Origin: Akkermansia muciniphila
GTDB taxonomy: Bacteria > Verrucomicrobiota > Verrucomicrobiia > Verrucomicrobiales > DEV007
Assembly: GCA_945883495.1 (NCBI GenBank)
Contig: CAMCXS010000057.1
Coordinates: forward strand, 1-38,311
Reading direction: 5' to 3'
Length of the DNA stretch: 38,311 nucleotides
Made by a program: the position numbers and the translations under genes. The notes under the pieces were generated by a model. It searched no databases, had not been told where the DNA came from, and saw only the letters and a list, made by a program, of their open reading frames with translations. Positions 8,089-15,546 of the stretch are shown here, in pieces. Positions within the stretch are counted from its first letter, which is position 1. Every line of letters starts with the position of its first letter.

Positions 8089-9717
8089 ATGCGTTCCCTG
8101 CGGCGTCAACTCGTCATCCTCCTTTCGATCGCGGTCTGCGCATCCGCGGCTCCGATGGAAACCGACCTCTGCATCTATGGAGGCACCAGCGCCGGCGTGG
8201 TCGCGGCGGTGCAGGCAGTGCACCTGGGAAAGCGGGTGGTGTTGGTGGAGGCCGGGCAGCATCTGGGCGGCATGAGCGTGGAGGGACTGGGCGGCACGGA
8301 CATCGACAATCAGCCGTTTCAGAACAGCCCGGCGGTCGGTGGTCTGGCCTTGGCGTTTTATCGGAGCATCAACGCGCGCTACGGACGCTCGGAGAAGTTC
8401 GAGTTGATGCTTGCCGCTCGTGGCAAGCAGACCTCTCTTTGGCGGTTCGAGCCGCATGTGGCGGAGGCGGTGTGGGAGGATTGGGTGAAGGAAGCAGGCG
8501 TCACCGTGCTCCGCGGGCATCGTTTGCGGGAAACCGCTGGTGTCGCGAAGGACGGCACGCGCATCACCGCACTGCATTTTGACAATGGGGCCGAGGTGCG
8601 GTCCAAAGTGTTCATCGACGCCACCTACGAGGGCGATCTCCTGGCCTTTGCCGGGATCCGCTTTGCCGTGGGCCGCGAGGGCAATGCGGAGTATGGCGAG
8701 ACCAACAACGGGATCCGCACCGACACCACGCACAACCAGCACGACAAGCGGATCGATCCTTACCGGACGCCGGGTGACCCGAAGAGCGGCCTGATCTTTG
8801 GCGTGCAGGACGAGCCGCTGGGCGAGCATGGCGCGGCGGATGAAAGTATCCAGGGGTACTGCTTCCGCCTTTGCCTGACCAAGAATCCGGCGAACCGCCT
8901 CCCTATCGACAAACCGGGGAACTACGATCCCACGCACTACGAGATGCAGCGCCGCTATCTCGCCGCAGGGGGCGTCATCACCGCCCCGCATGCCGCGGTT
9001 CCGAATGGGAAGAGCGATCCTGGCACCTGGCACTCCTTAGCGGGGAACTTCACCGGCTGGAATCACCGCTATCCCCTCGCCAGCTATACCGAGCGCGACA
9101 CCATGTTGCGTGCGAGCCGGGATCACATTCACGGATTGTACTGGTTCATGGCGCATGACGAGGCCGTGCCCGAGAAGCAGCGCCAGGCCTGGGCCGCTTG
9201 GGGACTGTGCAAAGATGAGTTCGCGGATAACGCAGGCTGGCCGCGCGCCTTTTATGTCCGCAACGGCCGGCGCATGATCGGCGATTTCGTTTTGACCGAG
9301 GCGCACTTGCGCAGAACGAACCCCGAGCCGGTGGACGACAGCGTGGGCCTGATCTGGTGGCCGCCGGACTTCCACAGCGCCCGTTGCCTCGTCAAAGACG
9401 GCCGAGTCTGGAACGAAGGGGCGGTCTTCAACATGTCGAAGGAGCCGGACTGGATCCCCTGCGGCATTCCGTATCGCTGCCTGGTGCCGAAGGCCGCCGA
9501 ATGCACGAATCTCCTCAGTCCGACGTGTCCCTCTTCGAGCTACGTGGCCTATGGCGCCTATCGCATTGAGTTCACCTTTATGGCTGCGGCGCAGTCGGCC
9601 GCCACCGCCGCGTCCATGGCGATCGATGACGGGTCCGCCGTGCAGGCGGTGGACTACGCGCGATTGCGCGCGCAACTGATGCGCGACAAGCAAGTGCTCG
9701 AGGTTTCCCGAGATTGA
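8089..9717 (+). CDS. Secreted FAD-dependent oxidoreductase (FAD_oxidored family)
   Basis: A 542-residue protein with a signal peptide (RRQLVILLSIAVCASAA, cleaved near residue 21) and an immediate Rossmann FAD-binding motif, CIYGGTSAGVVAA, at about 28-40. The acidic end of the second strand and LGGM follow (LVEAGQHLGGMS). This is the FAD_oxidored (PF12831) pattern common in Verrucomicrobiota exported dehydrogenase-like proteins. Other landmarks are GLGGTDIDN, the ATYEGDLLAFAG segment typical of the family and a C-terminal AAQSAATAAS helix. An ATG 15 bases upstream is possible, but 8089 gives the better signal peptide. The substrate is unknown; the neighbouring secreted glycosidase-like gene suggests carbohydrate metabolism. 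Confidence 0.88.
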   Translation: MRSLRRQLVILLSIAVCASAAPMETDLCIYGGTSAGVVAAVQAVHLGKRVVLVEAGQHLGGMSVEGLGGTDIDNQPFQNSPAVGGLALAFYRSINARYGRSEKFELMLAARGKQTSLWRFEPHVAEAVWEDWVKEAGVTVLRGHRLRETAGVAKDGTRITALHFDNGAEVRSKVFIDATYEGDLLAFAGIRFAVGREGNAEYGETNNGIRTDTTHNQHDKRIDPYRTPGDPKSGLIFGVQDEPLGEHGAADESIQGYCFRLCLTKNPANRLPIDKPGNYDPTHYEMQRRYLAAGGVITAPHAAVPNGKSDPGTWHSLAGNFTGWNHRYPLASYTERDTMLRASRDHIHGLYWFMAHDEAVPEKQRQAWAAWGLCKDEFADNAGWPRAFYVRNGRRMIGDFVLTEAHLRRTNPEPVDDSVGLIWWPPDFHSARCLVKDGRVWNEGAVFNMSKEPDWIPCGIPYRCLVPKAAECTNLLSPTCPSSSYVAYGAYRIEFTFMAAAQSAATAASMAIDDGSAVQAVDYARLRAQLMRDKQVLEVSRD

Positions 9718-9851
9718 GCGATTCGCCGCGGGCTTTGCCGCGCTGCGCCAGGCAGAGAGCCTCCTTGACCCCATCCACGTCGAGTTCATCCGACGTCATC
9801 ACCGACCAAACGGTGCTTGATTCATAGGTCGGAATTGCCCGTAATCGGCCG

Positions 9852-12425
9852 ATGTCGATGAAATCAAGTGGGCGGGTCCGAGACCTTGTGGCGTCGCTGG
9901 GCTTGGCGCTCGTCGCCGCTCAAGCGGAGGAATCCCCGGATCGCCGCTACCTCATCCCGAGCTGGGGCGATTATGCAGCGGTCTATGCGAACGGGATCGA
10001 TCCCGCCATGGATTCCCCGGAAGCCATGGAACGCATGTTCCGGCTTTGGAAGGCGCGGGGCTTTACCGGCGTCTTTCTGCGCAGTGATTTGCAGCAGTAT
10101 GCGCCCTTCGTCACGCACAATGCCCGGGTCCAGATGAATGCGCCGCTCGCCCTGATGTGGCGGCATATCGATCGGTTGGCGGAGCGATTCGATTATTTCG
10201 CCGCCGCGCAGGAGGCTTCTCGGAGGACTGGTTTGGAGTTCTGGGCCTATCATCCGCATATCTATAGCAATGGCGCACCGGCCGATGCCGGAGTCGATGG
10301 TCCAGGAAGGATGGTTCCCTGGAACTACAATTCCAACGTCTTGGCGGAGCATCCAGAATTCCTTACCATCGACCGGCGCGGCAATCCCTATTGGATGGTT
10401 CCTGAATATGCCTATCCCGAAGCCAGGCGCGCCACCGTCGCCGAGTTCGTCCACATGGCGCGGACCTATGGCATCAAGCACTTCATTGCGAATATGCGGA
10501 GCGAGGCCAGCCAGCTCCAGGCTCCCGCCGACAAAGCAGATCGCTATGGATTCAATCCTCCGGTCGTCGCGGAGATGCGGCGATTGCATGGTGTGGATAT
10601 CCTGACCGATCCGAGGTTTGATGTCGATGCGGCCAGCTTCGATCTACAGGATCCGATGGTCCAAGCGTGGCGTGACCTTCGGGGCGGTTATCTCACGCAA
10701 TTGTTTCGCGAACTCCGGGCGGCTTTGCGCGAAGTGGACCCAGAAATCACTTTGGCGATCACTCTGGCCGGAGAGTTCATCGGTCCGCCGCTGGGAAATT
10801 GGCGCACGGACTGGCGCACTTGGGTGGAGGAGGGACTGGTCGATTTCCTGATCTCTCCCGTGTTTTTCGAGGCAACGCTCGATCACGACGCAGACAAGAA
10901 GGGATATCTCACCCATGCACGGGCTGGCATTGGCACGGTTTCTCACGAGGCGCTGCGGGCCTATATCAAGAGCAGTCCGCATCCGGAAATCCAGGTCATC
11001 TCCGTGGGGGCGCCGCCCTATTTTGCGGTGCCGTGTCCTCCGGGGGCGGATGGTTGGCAGTGCGATGCCTGGTACAACTCGTATCACCTGGCCTGGCAGC
11101 AACGCTGGCAACAGTGGCAAGACGACTTGCGCGACCTGGGACATGTCCGCTTTTTGGAGCAGGATTTCGATGAGGTGAATCCAAAGGACATCGTGATGCC
11201 TTCCGGGGGTTGGGGCGAAATGGCGTATGTTCCGGAGCGACGCGGCTGTCCGGGAGCCTGGTGGCGATTGGGTGATGGGACGGATGGTCGTCCGTTTGCC
11301 CAATCTCGAATCAAGCGGGGCGACCGAGGCCGGGCGATCCAACTGACGAGGGAGGCGCTGACCGGTTGGCACAATTCTTCCCCAGATCGGGGGCGGTTCG
11401 CGGCATCGGTGGATTCCTCCATGACCAGCGGCGTGGCCTCGTTCACGTTTTGGCTCTGGCGGGGGACCGAGGAGAGCGGACTTTGCGCCTACCTTCAGGG
11501 AGACAACCGGGAATTTGAGGTCGGCGTTCGCCTCGCAGCCAAGACCGGCAAGTTGAGCTACTCTACCGGAACGCTGAACGGCGCGGGCCAGTGGGTGGAG
11601 ACGGACCAAATCCTTGCCGCCGGACATTGGCACCAGGTGGCCATGGAGGTGGAAATCGACCAGCTGCGCTACCGGGTTTTGGGGAAGACCATTCCGTTGG
11701 CGCGCCCCCAGAAACGCGTCGTGGAATTGCCCGGCGTGAACCTCCCCATCTCGCTCCCGAGCGCCAAGGAGTTCAAGAGCGTCCTCTTCGTCCCGGAGGG
11801 CGCTCCTGTGATCTTGGACGATGTCAGCGTACGCTGGGTGCCGACGAATCCCTACCTGGAACCGGGGCGATCCGTGGTGTTCGCAGACGACTTTGAGGGC
11901 GGCGCCGACGGGGCCACGACTCGTGAAATCTCCCACGGGCCGGGAGTGAGATCCCTTTTCCTGCGCCAGAAAGGGGCTTGGACGGCGTCGCTTCCCGAGA
12001 CAGCTGCTCCTTGGGTGGTGGATCTGGATCTCTTTGTCCGGTCCGGGGATTTCCCTTCCATCCTGCCAGCGGCGGCGCGGAACTTTCCGCATCGCACCCA
12101 AATCGCCGGGAAGGACGGAGCCGGATCCATCGCCGGGGCGATCGCCACCAACGATCACGGGACTTGGTCCCTCTGGGAGAATGGCCAATGGGTAGATACC
12201 GGCCAGCCGGTGCACTACGACGTGTGGAACCATCTTCAGCTAGCGTTTGATGATGGCGGCGGGTATCAAGCGGCGGTGCAACCGTTGGGCCAGGTTCCCG
12301 CGTTGGTGGGGAAAGCCCGGGCGACGGCGGGCCAGCGCGCTTCGATCCTGACGATCGAGGCTTCCGACTCCACCGGGCATGTCAGCTGTTATGATAACGT
12401 CCGGGTGACAGCGGGGCGAAAGTGA
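9852..12425 (+). CDS. Secreted TIM-barrel glycosidase-like protein with C-terminal beta domains
   Basis: An 857-residue protein with an N-terminal export signal (about residues 10-25, LVASLGLALVAAQA). Residues about 30-400 look like a glycoside-hydrolase-type TIM barrel: WKARGFTGVFLRSDL, GLEFWAYHPHIY, TYGIKHFIANMRSE, the strand EITLAITLAGEF, and FLISPVFFEATLDH. This arrangement resembles the GHL10-like families of exported proteins, but I cannot name a CAZy family. Residues about 470-660 and 680-857 look like beta-sandwich (concanavalin or laminin-G-like) modules, with SSMTSGVASFTFWLW and a second block ending SCYDNVRVTAGR. It follows the FAD gene by 134 bp on the same strand, so co-expression is possible. 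Confidence 0.8.
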   Translation: MSMKSSGRVRDLVASLGLALVAAQAEESPDRRYLIPSWGDYAAVYANGIDPAMDSPEAMERMFRLWKARGFTGVFLRSDLQQYAPFVTHNARVQMNAPLALMWRHIDRLAERFDYFAAAQEASRRTGLEFWAYHPHIYSNGAPADAGVDGPGRMVPWNYNSNVLAEHPEFLTIDRRGNPYWMVPEYAYPEARRATVAEFVHMARTYGIKHFIANMRSEASQLQAPADKADRYGFNPPVVAEMRRLHGVDILTDPRFDVDAASFDLQDPMVQAWRDLRGGYLTQLFRELRAALREVDPEITLAITLAGEFIGPPLGNWRTDWRTWVEEGLVDFLISPVFFEATLDHDADKKGYLTHARAGIGTVSHEALRAYIKSSPHPEIQVISVGAPPYFAVPCPPGADGWQCDAWYNSYHLAWQQRWQQWQDDLRDLGHVRFLEQDFDEVNPKDIVMPSGGWGEMAYVPERRGCPGAWWRLGDGTDGRPFAQSRIKRGDRGRAIQLTREALTGWHNSSPDRGRFAASVDSSMTSGVASFTFWLWRGTEESGLCAYLQGDNREFEVGVRLAAKTGKLSYSTGTLNGAGQWVETDQILAAGHWHQVAMEVEIDQLRYRVLGKTIPLARPQKRVVELPGVNLPISLPSAKEFKSVLFVPEGAPVILDDVSVRWVPTNPYLEPGRSVVFADDFEGGADGATTREISHGPGVRSLFLRQKGAWTASLPETAAPWVVDLDLFVRSGDFPSILPAAARNFPHRTQIAGKDGAGSIAGAIATNDHGTWSLWENGQWVDTGQPVHYDVWNHLQLAFDDGGGYQAAVQPLGQVPALVGKARATAGQRASILTIEASDSTGHVSCYDNVRVTAGRK

Positions 12426-12575
12426 GCCTTTCGCCTTCTCACGGCGGCGGTGATCCAACCGGCCATAGCTCCGGAAAGAAAGCCGGGCAGGTGACCCCGG
12501 ACGTCCGTGGGAATTGAACATCTTGGGATGCAGTATTCTTATAGGCAAAATACCTTCAGGATTGGTCTGGGCTCT

Positions 12576-12699
12576 CGCGGAGGCGCGGAGGACTGGGGAT
12601 TTTGATTGCTGGAAGGCTTGTCCGCCGACGCCCACTTGGTGAGTGAGCGCCTCAAGTTCACCAAAACCAATATCCTCTCTGATTCTCCGCGCCTCCGCG
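12576..12699. repeat. Inverted repeat CGCGGAGGCGCGGAG
   Basis: The left arm at 12576-12590 and the right arm at 12685-12699 are exact reverse complements over 15 bp, about 94 bp apart. The right arm continues CCTCTACGTGCGA, a common low-complexity element style in these genomes. Confidence 0.7.
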
Positions 12700-12820
12700 C
12701 CTCTACGTGCGATGACTCCATTTCCGGATTTCGCAGACAATCCACGGCGCGCCGAAGTGGAACGGAGAGTAACTTTTCGGCTCCGGGGCCCGCAAGTTAG
12801 CCTGGAGGTTCAACGGTGTT

Positions 12821-12945
12821 TCGATTACGAGCACGAGCACGAGCAACGCTTCGCTGAGCACGAGGGAAGATACGAAGGGCCGATGCAAGGTGACGAAGTT
12901 CGTTTTCAATCTCGTGCTCGTGCTCGTGCTCGTGCTCGTAATCGA
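12821..12945. repeat. Perfect 25-bp inverted repeat built of GAGCAC hexamers
   Basis: The left arm (12821-12845) starts TCGATTACGAGCACGAGC and the right arm (12921-12945) ends GCTCGTGCTCGTAATCGA. All 25 bases pair, with a 75-bp spacer. The arms are built of a GAGCAC hexamer, and the right side has one extra hexamer. It could form a long hairpin or be a small transposable repeat. Confidence 0.9.
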
Positions 12946-13077
12946 GTTTGAATCGGTTCATCAAAACTCCCACTCCACCAAGCTCGATCCCCTCGCTCCC
13001 GCCCAGTAAACTGGATCGAGTTAGTCGGGAGGATAAAACTTTCGAATCCCTAAACCCGCCATTCACTCGCGATGTGC

Positions 13078-14127
13078 TCACTTCCCCAAGGTGATCCGCG
13101 CCGAATGAATGTCGCTGTAGAGTTCGTCGGAGGATCCCTTCTTTTGCGCCCAGATCGCGACAAGCGTGCCATCGGCGAGTTCGGTGAGGGTGGGATAGCA
13201 GATGGACCAGCCGCCCACCTTTTCGGGACGGTCGGCGAGGAGCGTGGGCTCGCTCCAGGTCCCGCCTTCGTCATCCGAGGTGCGGAGGAGCAAGGGAAAG
13301 CGATGTGGAACGGGACCGGGATTGTAGGTGAGGACAAGGGTGCCATCACGGGTGCACAGCAGATGCGAGGCGCACGAGGTGGAGGCGAGGCCGGTCTTTT
13401 CCGCCGCGCTCCAGGTTTCGCCTCGGTCACGGCTGATGGACCGCCAGAGCTGGCCATCCTTGGTGCGTAGCATCATGTGGATCCCGCCGGACTTCGTCTC
13501 CGCGATCGTCGGCTCGCCACCCTGTCCCTCGGCATTGGCGACCTCGCCAAAGCGAGTCCAGCTCGCGCCGCCATCGCGCGATTTCAAAACCCCGCCGTTC
13601 TTGGTCCCGCGCAGGTGCAGCGGCACGAGCAGTTCGCCGGTGGACAGGCGGATGCCGTTCGAGCGGGTCGTGTGATTGGGCTGATCCAGCTTCACCGGCT
13701 CGGTCCAGATCTTCGCGGAGTCGCTGCTGCGGCGGAAGTAAACGTCGAGTTTCGGATGGTACGCGGAAAAGAAAAGGAAGGTCTCCTTCCCGGCGACGAA
13801 CAACGCCGGATCAAAGTCCGCCGCGCCCTCGAAGTCCTGCAGGATCGTCGGCGCGCCCCAGGTGCGGCCTCCATCGGAGGAAAAGGCCTGAACGAGGCGC
13901 TGCGAGACCGCGCCCTCGGAAGGGGACGCAAACCACGTGGCCATGACCCGTCCATCCGGCAGGGCGGCGACGCTCGGGCCGAAATTGTAGCCCGAGGTGT
14001 TCGCCGGATCTTCGGGATCGTTGCCCGTGTGCCGGAAGATGACGGCCCGATCGGTGATGGCGATCGGTGAATCCGCGCGAAGCATGACGGGAAAGAGAAG
14101 AGCAAGGAGAGTGACGCGTGGGATCAT
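13078..14127 (-). CDS. Secreted sialidase-like (Asp-box) protein
   Basis: A 349-residue protein with a short signal peptide (LLALLFPVMLRA) and four Asp-boxes, SSDGGRTW, SRDGGASW, SRDRGETW and SDDEGGTW. It fits the six-bladed sialidase fold (GH33-like; sialidase/neuraminidase superfamily). The GPSVAALPDGRVMATWFAS segment and the late CYPTLTELADGTLVAIW strand are characteristic of the family as it occurs in Verrucomicrobiota and Planctomycetota. Members of this group often act on, or only bind, sugars other than sialic acid, so exo-sialidase activity is not assured. The gene is flanked downstream by repeats and upstream by a half copy of the 107-bp element. Confidence 0.88.
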   Translation of the reverse strand: MIPRVTLLALLFPVMLRADSPIAITDRAVIFRHTGNDPEDPANTSGYNFGPSVAALPDGRVMATWFASPSEGAVSQRLVQAFSSDGGRTWGAPTILQDFEGAADFDPALFVAGKETFLFFSAYHPKLDVYFRRSSDSAKIWTEPVKLDQPNHTTRSNGIRLSTGELLVPLHLRGTKNGGVLKSRDGGASWTRFGEVANAEGQGGEPTIAETKSGGIHMMLRTKDGQLWRSISRDRGETWSAAEKTGLASTSCASHLLCTRDGTLVLTYNPGPVPHRFPLLLRTSDDEGGTWSEPTLLADRPEKVGGWSICYPTLTELADGTLVAIWAQKKGSSDELYSDIHSARITLGK

Positions 14128-14166
14128 GAGGGTGGGGTGGAACAGGGTAATGGGTACAAGGGAATA

Positions 14167-14224
14167 GAGAGTTGATGATCCTCAGGAGCGATGGGCCTTC
14201 AGCGCGAGACATGCCTGGCACCAT
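14167..14224. repeat. 107-bp inverted-repeat element, right half only (copy A)
   Basis: GAGAGTTGATGATCCTCAGG to GCCTGGCACCAT matches the right half of the complete copies at 15426, 18020 and 18274. The left terminal repeat is absent. Confidence 0.8.
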
Positions 14225-14248
14225 ACGACGAGGCAACCCCGCCGAAAC

Positions 14249-14932
14249 TCAGCGGAGGGCTGTGATCACCAGGGCAGCGATGGCCGCTTTGGATACGATT
14301 TCAGCGACGATGAGTCCCGCCACATACGCCGCCACGGCTTTGCCTCCCCGGGCATCGCACGAGATGCGGAAGCTCTGCCAAGCCAGAGCGACAAACCATC
14401 CGGTGGCGAGCAGCAGGATCAGCAGCGCTCCGGCAAACATCGCCAGATCCGCTGGGTCCACGCTTTCAAGAAGTTGAGCTGGAGCGGGCGGGCTGGCTGC
14501 CGGGTTGGCGGGAATCGACTTCATCAAAGCGGTCAGCGTCCGGGAATAGCCCGGCAGCAGCAACGCGCAAGCGCCGAGAAGCATCGGCCATCTCGCGAGG
14601 GCCTGGGTGCCCAGGAGATCGATGAGCCGGAAGCCGCTGCGGCAAAGGAGTGCTCCCAAGGCGGCGAGCACGAAGGCGAGACTCAGCCAATCGATCATGC
14701 CTTCCGCAAGGTAGAACCAGAGTGGAGCACTTGCCGGTGAAGTGTGGGTATCGAGTACGCCATCAAAGTGCGTTCTGGATAGTGAGCCAATCCATGACGT
14801 TACCAGAATGGTGGCGCAACCGATCCCCAGAGCTGGCGGACCAGCGATCCAGGTGAATGGCCGGAACAACCAACCCGCGGCACTGGGAGGGGCGGAATTT
14901 CTGAAGGAGGCATCATTCGGGTTCATGTTCAT
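14249..14932 (-). CDS. Yip1-like multi-pass membrane protein
   Basis: A 227-residue protein with about five hydrophobic segments: PPALGIGCATILVTSW, GMIDWLSLAFVLAALGALL, WPMLLGACALLLPG, LAMFAGALLILLLATGWFVAL and VAAYVAGLIVAEIV. The spacing and the Pro-rich start resemble bacterial YIP1-domain proteins, though without a diagnostic motif. The first 20 bases overlap the end of the DUF2089 gene, so the two form one transcript with translational coupling. The role is probably regulated membrane or envelope homeostasis through the partner regulator; that is inference. A second in-frame ATG lies two codons downstream. Confidence 0.7.
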   Translation of the reverse strand: MNMNPNDASFRNSAPPSAAGWLFRPFTWIAGPPALGIGCATILVTSWIGSLSRTHFDGVLDTHTSPASAPLWFYLAEGMIDWLSLAFVLAALGALLCRSGFRLIDLLGTQALARWPMLLGACALLLPGYSRTLTALMKSIPANPAASPPAPAQLLESVDPADLAMFAGALLILLLATGWFVALAWQSFRISCDARGGKAVAAYVAGLIVAEIVSKAAIAALVITALR

Positions 14933-15218
14933 GTGTAGGGGGGCTCTTTTGTTGTTGTTGGGAACTCAAAGCATGGATCAGATCGTTGAGCCGGTTCCGG
15001 ACCGTCGGATAGCTCACGCCAAGGAGCCGGGCCATTTCCTTGAGGCTGCCGCTGGCCAGGATGAAGTGAGCGGCAAAGAGCTGATCATCCGGGGAAAGGC
15101 GAGTCAGCGCAGGCAAAGGGAACTGCCCGTGCACTTCCGTTTCGCAGGTTCCGCAGCGCAGGCAGGTTACGGAGAGGTCCCCAGAACAACTGGGGCATCG
15201 GGTGGGCAAGACTTTCAC
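14913..15218 (-). CDS. DUF2089-family zinc-ribbon/HTH regulator (GTG start)
   Basis: A 101-residue protein starting with GTG at 15218. Residues 8-25 hold two zinc-binding pairs (CPSC and CLRCGTC). The middle, LSPDDQLFAAHFILASGSLKE followed by MARLLGVSYPTVRNRLNDLI, is a sigma-like helix-turn-helix characteristic of the DUF2089 family. In-frame TGA just upstream rules out a longer protein. An AAGGA site lies about 27 bases upstream of the GTG and precedes an ATG in another frame, so the real start is uncertain. It overlaps a Yip1-like gene by 20 bp, a regulator-plus-membrane-protein arrangement reported for DUF2089 proteins in other bacteria. Confidence 0.8.
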   Translation of the reverse strand: MKVLPTRCPSCSGDLSVTCLRCGTCETEVHGQFPLPALTRLSPDDQLFAAHFILASGSLKEMARLLGVSYPTVRNRLNDLIHALSSQQQQKSPPTHEHEPE

Positions 15219-15425
15219 GAAGTTGAACCGATTGTTTCATTTGTGAATTCCTTGTGCAATAAAATTCAACAGTAACTTCAGTTTGTTGATCGTCCCAGCC
15301 GTATTGAATCGCCCCACCTGACCCCGGCGGAATCGCCAAAACTCTCCTTAGGCATGCGGGCGGCTCCCGGCCTCTCCAGCTGAACTCGGGCGGATCGGTG
15401 CGCCGAGAGCAACCGGAGCACGGCC
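15219..15425. other. Leader of the DUF2089 operon
   Basis: About 200 bp without a gene, AT-richer near 15240-15285 (TGTTGAATTTTATTGC on the minus strand), the likely promoter side of the DUF2089 operon. No exact -35/-10 pair stands out. Confidence 0.35.
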
Positions 15426-15532
15426 ATCGGTGCCAGGCATTTCTCACCTGAACACTTCGCGAAAGCCTGACCAGTGAGAGTTGATGATCCTCAGGAGGAT
15501 GGGCCGTCAACGCGAGACATGCCTGGCACCAT
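15426..15532. repeat. 107-bp inverted-repeat element (copy B)
   Basis: It begins ATCGGTGCCAGGCATTTCTC and ends GAGACATGCCTGGCACCAT, giving terminal inverted repeats of about 16 bp. The interior has TGACCAGTGAGAGTTGATG and ATCCTCAGGAGGATGGGCC. It matches copies C and D over its full length with a few substitutions and encodes nothing. It behaves like a MITE or composite REP unit. Confidence 0.88.
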
Positions 15533-15546
15533 ACGACGTTTCGCCC

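Larger units (their letters stand above)
12426..13077. other. Intergenic stretch with two inverted repeats, no gene seen
   Basis: Between two convergent genes I find only repeats: a 15-bp exact inverted pair (12576-12590 and 12685-12699, CGCGGAGGCGCGGAG) and a 25-bp perfect pair (12821-12845 and 12921-12945). Open frames here overlap these repeats and look spurious. Confidence 0.6.

Noticed and set aside
10644-12233. 529-codon open frame on the minus strand
   Set aside because: Antisense to the TIM-barrel gene; no recognisable motif and shadow-type composition.
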